Position numbers and translations under genes: made by a program. This document shows, one piece after another, positions 8,264 to 17,168 of a stretch of 64,000 nucleotides of DNA. Numbering within the stretch: position 1 is the first letter of the stretch; each line of letters starts with the position of its first letter. The DNA is from Bacteroidota bacterium (GTDB taxonomy: Bacteria; Bacteroidota; Ignavibacteria; UBA10030; UBA6906): the NCBI GenBank assembly GCA_030835135.1, contig JAUQWO010000052.1, positions 1-64,000 of the forward strand, in the 5' to 3' direction. A model generated the notes under the pieces. The model ran no database searches. It saw only the letters and a list, made by a program, of their open reading frames with translations, and was not told the DNA's origin.

Positions 8264-8602
8264 ATGAAGAAGATCGAAGCAATTATCCGGCCTCACAAGG
8301 TGGAGGAGGTCCGTGAGGCATTGGTCGACCTCGGCGTGCGGGGGATGACCATCATCGAGGTGCGTGGGATGGGGCGACAGAAAGGGCACACCGAAGTGTA
8401 CCGCGGGTCGGAGTACCAGATCGATTTCCTGCCGAAGATCAAAGTGGAGGTCGTTGTCGCGGAACGGCTTCTTGATGGAGCGATCGCGGCGATCCTCAAG
8501 GCGGCGAAGACCGGCAACATCGGCGATGGCAAGGTGTTCGTGAGCACCATTGACGAAGCGATCCGGGTCCGCACCGAAGAGGTCGGTGAGAGTGCCCTCT
8601 AA
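8264..8602 (+). CDS. glnB: P-II nitrogen regulatory protein
   Basis: The 112-aa protein has the full P-II pattern: MKKIEAIIRPHKVEEVREAL, the T-loop GHTEVYRGSEYQIDFLPK with Tyr51 (the usual uridylylation site) and Gln39. The C-terminal KTGNIGDGKVFVSTI and VRTEEVGESAL complete the ATP/2-oxoglutarate site. It senses cellular nitrogen and energy state and would gate the ammonium channel encoded two genes downstream, as GlnK does. The ATG 8264 follows GGAGG at 8255-8259. An earlier in-frame start at 8204 lies in the leader and adds residues foreign to the family. GlnB and GlnK cannot be told apart by sequence alone; the amtB linkage favours a GlnK role. Confidence 0.95.
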   Translation: MKKIEAIIRPHKVEEVREALVDLGVRGMTIIEVRGMGRQKGHTEVYRGSEYQIDFLPKIKVEVVVAERLLDGAIAAILKAAKTGNIGDGKVFVSTIDEAIRVRTEEVGESAL

Positions 8603-8670
8603 GCGGGCGGACATCCACAGCCATCATACCACATTGCACGCCGGGATGCTGCCGGCACGAAGGAGAGACC

Positions 8671-9753
8671 ATGCATCGTGTGAAGCGCTTCAGGAGTTAC
8701 GCCTGGGGGATCGGGTTCTCGTTGGTCGCATTCTCTGCCGACCTTGCAGCGCAGGAGCAGGCCGTGCCACCTGCCGTTACCACCACCGGCTTCGTCGACG
8801 TCTACTATAGCAAGAACCTGGCCACACCCGCCGGCAACGCGAATGCATACCGGAACTTCGATATGGTGCAGAACCGGTTCGACGTGAGTCTTGCGGAGAT
8901 CGTCTTCCAGAAGACCGCCTCGCCGATCGGCTTTCGGATCGACGCGGATTTCGGAAGCGCCAATGACGTTGTGCAAGGGACCTCTTCACGCACCCTTGCC
9001 ATGGTCCAGCAGGCATATGTGACGGCCGTACTCCCGCTCGGGGCGGGGCTGACCGTCGACATGGGGAAATTCGTCACCCATATGGGCTATGAAGTGATCG
9101 AGTCGCGCGATAACTGGAATTACAGCCGCTCCTTCCTCTTCTCCTGGGCGATCCCATACTACCACTTCGGCGTGCGCGCGGCGTATCCGATCCTTCCGAG
9201 CGTGACGCTCTCAGGGTATCTCTCGAATGGCTGGAACAACCTCGAAGACAACAATGATGCAAAGACCGTGGGAGCGAGCATCTTTATGACCCCCTCGGAG
9301 CAACTCACCGTGATCGCTGCGTGGATCGGTGGCAACGAGCAGCCGGACTCCGCCAACGCGGGGATGCGCAACGTCATCGATCTGACGCTGGTGTACCGCC
9401 CCACTGCCACAGTGTCCTTCGCCATCAATGGAGATTACGGCACGGAATCATTCGCCGGCACCTCCGTCACATGGAAGGGTGTGGCGCTCTACGGGCGGTA
9501 CGCCTTCTCGGACGCCACTGCCCTTGCCGTGCGTTCCGAGATCTATGACGACACCGATGGCGCAACGACCGGGACCGCGATGCGACTCGGGGAGCTGACC
9601 GCAACGTTCGAGCACCTGCTGCTCGGCGGCCTGCTCCTTCGCGCGGAATTCCGGCACGATTGGTCCACCGTGCCCGTCTACACCCAGGCTGACGGGGGAG
9701 CCCCGCTCGATCACCAGAGCACGATCGCGCTGGGCGCCGTGGTCAGCTTCTAG
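8671..9753 (+). CDS. outer-membrane beta-barrel porin (BBP2/OmpL-like)
   Basis: A ribosome site (AAGGAGA) precedes ATG 8671. The first 30 residues form a signal peptide ending LAAQ. The mature part begins with a family-typical VTTTGFVDVYYSKNLATPAGN, then alternates aromatic and polar residues as in a beta barrel, and ends in VVSF, an aromatic C-terminal residue as outer-membrane proteins have. This matches the putative beta-barrel porin-2 family (about 350-400 aa). It sits 68 nt after P-II and 47 nt before AmtB, so it should be expressed with them. It may let ammonium or small nitrogen compounds through the outer membrane; that role is inferred only from context. Confidence 0.8.
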   Translation: MHRVKRFRSYAWGIGFSLVAFSADLAAQEQAVPPAVTTTGFVDVYYSKNLATPAGNANAYRNFDMVQNRFDVSLAEIVFQKTASPIGFRIDADFGSANDVVQGTSSRTLAMVQQAYVTAVLPLGAGLTVDMGKFVTHMGYEVIESRDNWNYSRSFLFSWAIPYYHFGVRAAYPILPSVTLSGYLSNGWNNLEDNNDAKTVGASIFMTPSEQLTVIAAWIGGNEQPDSANAGMRNVIDLTLVYRPTATVSFAINGDYGTESFAGTSVTWKGVALYGRYAFSDATALAVRSEIYDDTDGATTGTAMRLGELTATFEHLLLGGLLLRAEFRHDWSTVPVYTQADGGAPLDHQSTIALGAVVSF

Positions 9754-9800
9754 ACATCCCGGGATCATTGACAACCATTCACCTCACCGCAGGAGTTCGC

Positions 9801-11144
9801 ATGGATAACAAAGTTCTCTTTGATACACTCTGGGTCCTTGTCACCGCGATGCTCGTGTTCTTCATGAACCTCGGCTTTGCCATGGTCGAATCCGGCATGG
9901 CCCGCATGAAGAACACCGTGAACATCCTTTCCAAGAACTTCATCGTGTTCGCCGTCTCATCGATCGCATTCTGGGTGGTCGGGTGGGGTCTGATGTTCGG
10001 GAATGGCAACGGGTTCATCGGATGGGAGGGCCTCTTCGGACTTTCGGGGGCGGACAACAGTCCGGCCACCGGTGACGCCTATCAGGGTGTGTATGGCGCC
10101 CTCAGCTGGGCCACGGTGCCGCTCCTCGCGAAATTCTTCTTTCAACTCGTTTTCGCAGGAACCGCCGCCACGATCGTGTCGGGAGCGGTCGCGGAACGCG
10201 TGAAATACCTCTCGTTCATTCTCTTCTCCTTCATCCTCGTCGCCGTGATCTACCCGATCTCCGGCCACTGGATCTGGGGCGGCGGCTGGCTCGCATCGCT
10301 CGGGTTCTGGGATTTTGCCGGATCCACCGTCGTCCATTCCGTCGGCGGCTGGGCTGCCCTCGCCGGAGTGATCGTGCTCGGCCCGCGCATCGGGAAGTTC
10401 CGTGGCGGCAAGGTCCACCCCATCCCGGGGCACAGTATGCCCCTCGCCACGATCGGCGTCTTTGTTCTGTGGCTCGGTTGGTTCGGCTTCAATCCCGGCA
10501 GCACGATGGCTCTCGATCCGGAAGCGATCTCACGCATCGCGGTCACGACGAACAGCGCCGCCGCAGCCGGCCTGCTGAGTTCAACCATCGTGGCGTGGCT
10601 GATGCTGGGCAAGCCCGACCTGAGCATGACCATCAACGGATGTCTCGCGGGCCTCGTCGCCGTGACCGCCGGCTGCGCCTACGTGAGCGTGGGCAGTTCG
10701 CTGATCATCGGCACGATCGCAGGCGCACTGGTCGTGTTCGCCGTCCTCGCGTTCGACCGCTGGAAGCTGGACGATCCGGTCGGGGCACTCTCGGTCCATC
10801 TCGCCAATGGCGTCTTCGGAACGTTGGCCGTGGGGTTGTTCTCCGAAGGCCGGTTCATGCCCAACACGACCGGCGACGGCCTGTTCTTCGGCGGCGGCAC
10901 ATCGTTGCTCGTGTCGCAGCTCATCGGCATCGGCGTGGTCGCGGTCTTCGCGTTCCTTGTTTCCCTCGTCGGCTGGTATCTCATCAAGATAACCGTCGGC
11001 GTCCGCGTCACGGCTGAAGAGGAACTCGAAGGCCTGGACATCGGGGAGCATGGCATGTCCGCGTACCCCGAATTCGCAGCGGCACCGGACCGCTATTCAG
11101 AGATGGCCCTCCCGAAAGGACCGGCATCCTCGCACGCACGCTAG
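9801..11144 (+). CDS. amtB: ammonium transporter (Amt/MEP/Rh family)
   Basis: The ATG 9801 follows CAGGAG and gives a 447-aa inner-membrane channel of about 11 helices. The pore twin histidines are visible in TVVHSVGGWAALAG and LSVHLANGVFGTLAVG, and the Phe-gate/Trp region in WVVGWGLMFGNGNGFIG. GHWIWGGGWLASLGFWDFAG is family-typical. The product conducts ammonia/ammonium into the cytoplasm and is normally blocked by the P-II trimer through its T-loop, which fits the P-II gene at the head of this operon. The C-terminal tail (ITVGVRVTAEEELEGLDIGEHG) is the conserved P-II-interacting segment. A further 30 residues follow it. Confidence 0.96.
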   Translation: MDNKVLFDTLWVLVTAMLVFFMNLGFAMVESGMARMKNTVNILSKNFIVFAVSSIAFWVVGWGLMFGNGNGFIGWEGLFGLSGADNSPATGDAYQGVYGALSWATVPLLAKFFFQLVFAGTAATIVSGAVAERVKYLSFILFSFILVAVIYPISGHWIWGGGWLASLGFWDFAGSTVVHSVGGWAALAGVIVLGPRIGKFRGGKVHPIPGHSMPLATIGVFVLWLGWFGFNPGSTMALDPEAISRIAVTTNSAAAAGLLSSTIVAWLMLGKPDLSMTINGCLAGLVAVTAGCAYVSVGSSLIIGTIAGALVVFAVLAFDRWKLDDPVGALSVHLANGVFGTLAVGLFSEGRFMPNTTGDGLFFGGGTSLLVSQLIGIGVVAVFAFLVSLVGWYLIKITVGVRVTAEEELEGLDIGEHGMSAYPEFAAAPDRYSEMALPKGPASSHAR

Positions 11145-11466
11145 GCACCGGTCTTCGAATGAGGTTGTGCGCCCGGACGGGTCCTCCGCCGGGCCATAGG
11201 GAGTGGAAGCGGGCTCCGGGGTTGTATACCCGGGGCCCGCTCGCTTGTTGGGCGATGCGTCCGAACTACCTGAGCCCTGGAGAAGGGAGTTGCCCCGGGC
11301 TTGCGCACAGATGACGGACCTCAACCCCGGGGGACCTCGTCTCCCGTGCCCGGCATTCGCGGAGGACGGTCGTCGATGCTGATCTGCATACCCGGGGAGA
11401 GTGGAAGTGGCAAATCTCCTCACGCCGAACAGATCTAGAATACCCGCCAATCCACGCAGCGCGATA
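11145..11466. other. intergenic stretch between amtB and the signalling block
   Basis: This stretch holds the amtB terminator hairpin (separate entry) and a second G/C-rich inverted repeat around 11273-11312 (AGCCCTGG with CCCCGGGCT). I see no gene, ribosome site or tRNA in it. It ends at the promoter at 11467. Confidence 0.5.
11208..11241 (+). terminator. probable terminator hairpin after amtB
   Basis: AGCGGGC (11208-11214) pairs with GCCCGCT (11235-11241). CCGGG (11216-11220) pairs with CCCGG (11229-11233) inside it. The stem is strong, but the downstream tract (CGCTTGTTGG) is poor in T, so termination is likely rather than certain. Confidence 0.5.
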
Positions 11467-11495
11467 TTGACAATGTAAGAATCCCGACGTACTAT
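11467..11495 (+). promoter_or_regulatory. strong sigma70-type promoter of the PhnD-kinase-TonB block
   Basis: TTGACA at 11467-11472 and TACTAT at 11490-11495 are exactly 17 nt apart. The start would be near 11502, leaving a leader of about 113 nt. That leader contains a hairpin at 11568-11584 (CCCCCTC, 3-nt loop, GAGGGGG), 31 nt before the first start codon. Confidence 0.75.
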
Positions 11496-11567
11496 CAGGA
11501 TGGCAACTCCCCCGGAACGAGCGAGAGGAAGCCATTCCAGGAGAATATCCGGTCTTAGTATCTGATG

Positions 11568-11584
11568 CCCCCTCGGGGAGGGGG
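11568..11584 (+). promoter_or_regulatory. 7-bp GC hairpin in the leader of the PhnD-like gene
   Basis: CCCCCTC and GAGGGGG form a perfect 7-bp stem with a GGG loop. It lies between the promoter at 11467 and the start at 11615. It could stabilise the mRNA or modulate read-through. No T-run follows, so it is not a typical terminator. Confidence 0.4.
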
Positions 11585-11614
11585 TGGACGTTCGATTGTC
11601 CTGGGAGACGGCGC

Positions 11615-12532
11615 ATGGAAATGCCCCTGCGACAATGTGCCCTCATGCTGTTGGCTGCGTTAACGTCCATCAGTGGTTGCGCACGTGATCCTGACGAGAG
11701 TGGACCGCGGTATGCAACTGTACCCCTCCTCGACGGCGCACGTGAATACCGTGTCGCTATCCACCCGCTGCACAATCCCAGCCGGCTGAGCCAGGCATAT
11801 CAGCCCCTCCTGGCATACCTCAGTAGGCACCTTCCTGGAAGGCAGTTCACCCTGGAAGCTTCCCGGGACTACGCGGCGTTCGAGCAGAAGATAGCACAGC
11901 GTCTCCCTGACGTGATCATCCCCAATCCGTGGCAGGCGCTTCAGGCAATGCACCATGGGTACCACGTGATCGCGATGGCAGGCGATGCGTCGGACTTCAA
12001 GGGACTCTGGATCGTGCGGAAAGGGAGCGGGATCCGTGCTCCGTCGGACCTGCGAGGAAAGACCCTCTGCTATCCATCCCCGACGGCACTTGCGGCGTGC
12101 GTCATGCCGCAGTACTTTCTCCATCGCCACGGGCTGAATGTGCGCGACGATGTGAGCAACGTCTATGTTGGCTCCCAGGAATCTTCGATCATGAATGTGT
12201 ATCTGGGTACCGCGGCCGCGGGTGCGACGTGGCCGCCACCCTGGCGATCATTCCAGCGTGATCACCCTGAGGAGGCGGACAGCCTTGAGGTGATCTGGGA
12301 AACGGAATCGCTGATCAATAATGCCGTCATGGTCCGGGATGATGTCCCGGGATCGCTGCGGGACAGCGTGCGGGCGGAGCTCGTCCGGCTGCATCTGAGC
12401 GCTGAAGGGCGTGCGATCCTCGGCGGTATGGAGACAGCCAGGTTTCATGAAGCCTCCGATAGTACGTACGAGATCGTGCGCCGCTTTGTGGAGCGGTTTG
12501 AACGCGACGTGAGAAAGGTCGACCCCCGATGA
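11615..12532 (+). CDS. PhnD-like periplasmic substrate-binding lipoprotein (sensor type)
   Basis: The 305-aa product starts with a lipoprotein signal ending LTSISGCARD (Cys at about residue 22). The body has the PhnD/phosphonate-binding fold signature: YRVAIHPLHNPSRLSQAYQPLLAYLSRHL, then FEQKIAQRLPDVIIPNPWQAL, DLRGKTLCYPSPTALAACVM, and a late ARAELVRLHLSAEGRAIL-like helix. PhnD relatives bind phosphonates, phosphite or other small anions for ABC transporters, but no permease or ATPase gene is nearby. Its stop overlaps the start of a giant histidine kinase (ATGA at 12529). The likely role is therefore to present a ligand to that kinase, not transport. The ligand cannot be read from the sequence. 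Confidence 0.85.
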   Translation: MEMPLRQCALMLLAALTSISGCARDPDESGPRYATVPLLDGAREYRVAIHPLHNPSRLSQAYQPLLAYLSRHLPGRQFTLEASRDYAAFEQKIAQRLPDVIIPNPWQALQAMHHGYHVIAMAGDASDFKGLWIVRKGSGIRAPSDLRGKTLCYPSPTALAACVMPQYFLHRHGLNVRDDVSNVYVGSQESSIMNVYLGTAAAGATWPPPWRSFQRDHPEEADSLEVIWETESLINNAVMVRDDVPGSLRDSVRAELVRLHLSAEGRAILGGMETARFHEASDSTYEIVRRFVERFERDVRKVDPR

Positions 12533-15500
12533 CGGCGCGCAGGATCCGGCATATCATCTTCGGGACGCTCCGGGGGCGGCTGATCCTGAGCGTCGCGCTC
12601 GTGAATGCCACCCTCATGTCGCTGTTCGTCGTGGATGTCGCGCAGCGACAGAGAGCCCTCCTCCTCGAGAACCAGGTTGCAGAAGCAAAGGCAATGAGCC
12701 AGTCACTGGCCGCATCGTCGGCAGGCTGGATCGCGTCGCATGACCTCGCCGGACTCCAGGAACTTGTCGAGGCCCAGAGGCGATACCCGGAGGTCAGCTT
12801 CGCTCTTCTGTCCGACGACGAGGGGAGAGTTCTCGCACATACCGATCGGTCAAAGCGGGGACTGTTTCTGATCGATCTTCCCGGCGTGCCGGAGGAGACG
12901 CAATTTCGTGGGTCGTCGTCGCTGGTGGACGTCGCCGTCCCGTGCATGCTCGGGTCGCAGCATGTCGGTTGGGCGCGGGTGGGGATCGGGACCTCAAGTG
13001 CCTGGGCGCGTGTGCTGGACCTGGCGAGGACCGGCGCGTGGTATGCCCTCGGCGCCATCATTGTGGGATCCATCGTGGCATGGGTCATGGGGCATCGTGT
13101 CACGCGTCAATTGTATCGACTCCAGCAGACCGTCCATGAGGTCCGGTCGGGATCATCCACCGCGCGGGCACCTGCGGGAGGGACGGATGAAGTGAGCATC
13201 CTTGCGCGGGAATTCAATGCGATGCTCGACAGTCTGGACGAACACGAGGCGGCATTGCGCCGGAGCGAGGAAGAATCGCGCTCGCTGCTCCTGAATGTCC
13301 ATGCGGCGGTCATTCTGCACGGCCCGGACGGGCGCGTACTGAAAGCCAACCCCATGGCGCAGCGTCTGCTTGGGATCGACGGGGAACAGATCCTGGGACG
13401 GTCTGCCGGGCACCCTGCGTGGCATTTCATCGGGGAGGACGGCGCCCGACTATCCGCGGATGCATATCCCGTGAACTGCGTCCTCGCGAACCATCAGCCG
13501 CTCCGGAACAGGGTGTACGGTATTCAGCGGGCGGATGGATCGGATGTGGTCTGGGTGCTCGTGAATGCGGATCGGGTAGCGGATGAGCACGGTGCGACGC
13601 GGGAGGTTCTCGTTGCGTTCATGGATGTCACCCCGCGGAAGCAGGCGGAGATCGCATTGGAGAGTAGGAGCCGGGAGGTACACGAACTCTACAATCGCGC
13701 TCCGTGTGGCTACCATTCGCTCGCGGGCGATGGGACGTTCTTACAGATCAACGACACCGAGCTGGAGTGGCTGGGGTACCGGCGGGAGGAAGTCGTCGGG
13801 ATCAAGCGCTTCTCGGACGTCGTCACCCCCGCCGGTCGTCAACTCTTCGGCGAAACATTCCCGGTCTTCCGGCGGCAGGGGTGGGTGAAGGACCTGGAAT
13901 TCGAACTCGTCAGTAAGGAAGGCGCCACGCTCAATGTTCTCGTGAGCGCGGTCGCCGTCTATGATCCGGATGGCGCCTTCGTGATGAGCCGATCGACCGT
14001 CTATGATATTTCCGACCGGCGGCGTGCGGAGCAGCAACTCCGCGAGCGCGAACGGCACACGCAGGCGTTGCTCCGTCTGTCCCGTCGGCTGGAGGGCGCC
14101 GCTGCCGATCAGGAAGCATTGGATGCGGCGCAGGCCGCGGCCACCGAGGTGCTGGGGTACAAGAACCTGTGGGTCTATTTGTTCAATCCCGACGGAGAGC
14201 ATGCAACGGCACTCTTCGCTCGCGGGTGGCTGGCGGATACGATCCTCTCCGCGCAGGGTGTTGCGGTCCTCACCATCAAGGGTGACCGCATGCTTGAGGA
14301 GATCGCCGCATCGCCGGAGATCGTTGTGGTCGAGGATGCACGGACCGATCCCCGGACGAACAAGGACATCGTTGCCTTCCTGGGCAACATTACGATCGTC
14401 AACGTTCCGATCGTGCTTCTGGGAAAATACATGGGGAGCGTTGGTGTTGGGACATTCGGGGAAGAAGGAGTCCGTGTTCCATCAGCGATCGAACGAGAAT
14501 TCCTTGTCGCGCTCGCGAGTCACCTCGCCGTGGCAATGGACAGGATCCGGCTCCTCCGTGACCAGCAGACCGCCGCCAGCTCGCTCCAACTCATCAACCG
14601 CGAACTCCGTGCCATCAGCAGCTGCAACAAGACCCTTCTCCGGGCGATGGACGAGGAAACGCTTCTCAACGACGTGTGCCGCATCGTCTGTGATGAAGCC
14701 GGATACCGGATGGCCTGGGTCGGCTATGCCGTACAGGATGAAGGGAGGACGGTGAGACCCGTCGCGAGCGCAGGCATGGACGAAGGCTATCTTGCCGCTG
14801 CCGACATCACCTGGGCCGACGCCGAGCGTGGCCATGGACCGTGTGGAACCGCGATCCGCACGGGGAGGAATGTCTGCGTGCAGGACTTCGGCACGGATCC
14901 CCTGGTGAGCCCCTGGAGGGAAGCCGCTCTTGCCCGGGGCTTCCACTCCAGCCTTGCCCTGCCGCTGCGGAATGTGGAGGGCAAGGTGTTTGGCGCCTTC
15001 ACGGTCTTTTCAGAACGGCAGGGAGCATTCACCGACGATGAAGTGCGTCTCCTGGAGGACCTTGCCGCCGACCTCGCGTATGGGATCGCATCGCTGCGGG
15101 GGCAGGGAGAACGACGGAAGGCGGAAGAGGAACTCCGGCGTGAGCTTGATATCAACATGGCCATGACGGGACTCGCCGAACACCTGGTGGCGGAATCGGG
15201 GAGCGTCAGGTCCTTCGCCGAGGTCACGCTGAAATATGCCCTGGCCCTGACAGGAAGCGAACATGGCTTCGTCTCCACCATCGACCCCAAGACGGGAGAA
15301 AATGTTGGGCACACGCTGACGGAGATGATGAAGGGGTCGTGCCTGCTCACGGGCGAACATCGCAAGATCGCGTTCCCGATGGGTGCCGATGGGCGGTACG
15401 GCGGGCTCTGGGGGTACGCGCTGAACACCCGTGCGGCATTCTACACGAACGCACCAGCGGACCATCCCGCGTCGGAGGGAACTCCCTCCGGTCATATTCC

Positions 15501-17166
15501 GCTCAGGCGTTTCCTGGCCGCGCCTGCGCTCTTCGGTACCCGTCTCGTCGGAGAAGTGGCACTGTCCAATGCGCAGCGGGACTACACCGATGCGGACATC
15601 GCTGTGATAACTCGCGTGAGCACTATGTTCGCGATCGCGGTTGCCCGTTTCGACGCCGAGCAGGATCTGCATGCCAGCGAAGAACGATTCTCCGCCGCAT
15701 TTCATCTGAGTCCGGTGGGATGCGCGATCAGCAGGGCATCGGATGGTGTCATCACGGATGTCAATGAAGTGTTCACACGTATGCTCGGTCGCAGCAAGGA
15801 AGAGATCCTCGGTCATACTCCCGCAGACTTGAACATGTATTCCGATCCTGAGGATCTGGGTCGTCTCGCGGCGGAGCTTGCCGCGCGTGGGGCCATCGAG
15901 AACTTTGAACTCAGGCTGACGCCACGACCCGGCGAGGAACGCACGGTCCTGACGTCCGCCCGGATGATCACGATCGGCGGGGAAGCGCATGTCCTGGGGT
16001 CGCTCCTGGATATCACCGACCGCATACGCGCGGAGAGGGACCTGGCGGCGCGGGATGCGGAATTGCGGAATATGGCACAGTCGTCCCCGGGGCTGATCGG
16101 CACGTTCTACCTTCGGCCGGATGGCACGACGTGCATGCCGTACACCTCCCCCCAGATCGGACAGTTGTTCGGCCTGCGACCGGAGGACGTCATCGACGAT
16201 GCCACGCCTCTCCTTGAGAGGACCCACCCTGATGATGCAGCACGGGTCATTGAATCGATCCGGGAATCAGGCCGGACGATGACGCCATGGCGGTGCGAGT
16301 ACCGCGTGATCCATCCCGACCGCGGAGAATTGTGGCTGGAAGGAACCACCAATCCGCGTCCGCATCCGGATGGCGGCATCATCTGGTATGGTTTCGTTCA
16401 TGACGTGACCCGGAGAAAGCTGGCGGAGGCGGAGATCCTTCGGCTGAACCAGGATCTGGAGCGTCGCGTTGCTCATCGGACCGCGGAACTGGAGACCGCG
16501 AACAAGGAGCTCGAGGCATTCGCGTATTCGGTGTCGCATGACCTCCGGGCGCCGTTGCGCGCGATCGATGGCTTCAGCCAGCTCCTGCTCGATGAGCATG
16601 CGGGTGTGTTGAATCATCAGGGGAAAGACTATCTTGCCCGGGTCCGTCTGGGTGCCCAGCGCATGGGACAACTCATCGACGACCTCCTCTCCCTGTCGCG
16701 CATCAGCAGGAGCGACATGGCGATCCAGACCATCGATCTCAGCGTGATCGCAGCGCGGATCGGCGAGGATCTCAAGAAGCAGGAGCCCGGGAGACGCGTC
16801 ACGCTGCGGATCGAAAAGAATGTGGTCGTGCGGGGCGACGGGAGACTCCTCACGATCGTTCTGGAGAACCTCCTGGGGAATGCATGGAAGTACACGAGCC
16901 GGCACCCGTCCGCGCTCATCGAGTTCGGGGCAATGGAGCACGACGGGAAACGGGAGATCTTTGTGCGGGATGATGGGGCCGGGTTTGAGATGCAGTATGT
17001 CGAGAAACTCTTCGGGGCATTCCAGCGGCTGCACAGCCTTGCGGAGTTCCCGGGGACGGGGATCGGTCTGGCCACAGTGCAACGTATCATCCATCGTCAC
17101 GGCGGCAGCGTTTCCGCTGTTGGCGCCGTGGAGAAGGGCGCGACGTTCGCGTTCACACTTCCCTAA
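12529..17166 (+). CDS. multisensor histidine kinase (TM, HAMP, PAS2, GAF3, PAS2, HisKA, HATPase)
   Basis: This 1545-aa kinase overlaps the PhnD-like gene by 4 nt. In order I see: a first membrane helix (about 18-38), a periplasmic loop (40-170), a second helix (172-190), HAMP (190-243), and PAS domains at 247-370 and 383-500. Three GAF-like domains follow (510-675, 700-855, 880-1042), then PAS at 1048-1168 and 1175-1300. HisKA has the phospho-acceptor His1337 in SVSHDLRAPL, and the HATPase domain spans 1435-1545 (ENLLGNAWKY, DDGAGF, GTGIGLATVQRI). There is no receiver domain. The periplasmic loop could dock the PhnD-like lipoprotein; the cytoplasmic array could add gas, light or redox inputs. 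The HisKA type is that of bacteriophytochrome-like kinases. Confidence 0.92.
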   Translation: MTARRIRHIIFGTLRGRLILSVALVNATLMSLFVVDVAQRQRALLLENQVAEAKAMSQSLAASSAGWIASHDLAGLQELVEAQRRYPEVSFALLSDDEGRVLAHTDRSKRGLFLIDLPGVPEETQFRGSSSLVDVAVPCMLGSQHVGWARVGIGTSSAWARVLDLARTGAWYALGAIIVGSIVAWVMGHRVTRQLYRLQQTVHEVRSGSSTARAPAGGTDEVSILAREFNAMLDSLDEHEAALRRSEEESRSLLLNVHAAVILHGPDGRVLKANPMAQRLLGIDGEQILGRSAGHPAWHFIGEDGARLSADAYPVNCVLANHQPLRNRVYGIQRADGSDVVWVLVNADRVADEHGATREVLVAFMDVTPRKQAEIALESRSREVHELYNRAPCGYHSLAGDGTFLQINDTELEWLGYRREEVVGIKRFSDVVTPAGRQLFGETFPVFRRQGWVKDLEFELVSKEGATLNVLVSAVAVYDPDGAFVMSRSTVYDISDRRRAEQQLRERERHTQALLRLSRRLEGAAADQEALDAAQAAATEVLGYKNLWVYLFNPDGEHATALFARGWLADTILSAQGVAVLTIKGDRMLEEIAASPEIVVVEDARTDPRTNKDIVAFLGNITIVNVPIVLLGKYMGSVGVGTFGEEGVRVPSAIEREFLVALASHLAVAMDRIRLLRDQQTAASSLQLINRELRAISSCNKTLLRAMDEETLLNDVCRIVCDEAGYRMAWVGYAVQDEGRTVRPVASAGMDEGYLAAADITWADAERGHGPCGTAIRTGRNVCVQDFGTDPLVSPWREAALARGFHSSLALPLRNVEGKVFGAFTVFSERQGAFTDDEVRLLEDLAADLAYGIASLRGQGERRKAEEELRRELDINMAMTGLAEHLVAESGSVRSFAEVTLKYALALTGSEHGFVSTIDPKTGENVGHTLTEMMKGSCLLTGEHRKIAFPMGADGRYGGLWGYALNTRAAFYTNAPADHPASEGTPSGHIPLRRFLAAPALFGTRLVGEVALSNAQRDYTDADIAVITRVSTMFAIAVARFDAEQDLHASEERFSAAFHLSPVGCAISRASDGVITDVNEVFTRMLGRSKEEILGHTPADLNMYSDPEDLGRLAAELAARGAIENFELRLTPRPGEERTVLTSARMITIGGEAHVLGSLLDITDRIRAERDLAARDAELRNMAQSSPGLIGTFYLRPDGTTCMPYTSPQIGQLFGLRPEDVIDDATPLLERTHPDDAARVIESIRESGRTMTPWRCEYRVIHPDRGELWLEGTTNPRPHPDGGIIWYGFVHDVTRRKLAEAEILRLNQDLERRVAHRTAELETANKELEAFAYSVSHDLRAPLRAIDGFSQLLLDEHAGVLNHQGKDYLARVRLGAQRMGQLIDDLLSLSRISRSDMAIQTIDLSVIAARIGEDLKKQEPGRRVTLRIEKNVVVRGDGRLLTIVLENLLGNAWKYTSRHPSALIEFGAMEHDGKREIFVRDDGAGFEMQYVEKLFGAFQRLHSLAEFPGTGIGLATVQRIIHRHGGSVSAVGAVEKGATFAFTLP

Positions 17167-17168
17167 AG

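Noticed and set aside
11615-12532. The PhnD-like protein as part of a phosphonate ABC importer
   Set aside because: No permease, ATPase or C-P lyase gene is nearby, and it overlaps a kinase gene.
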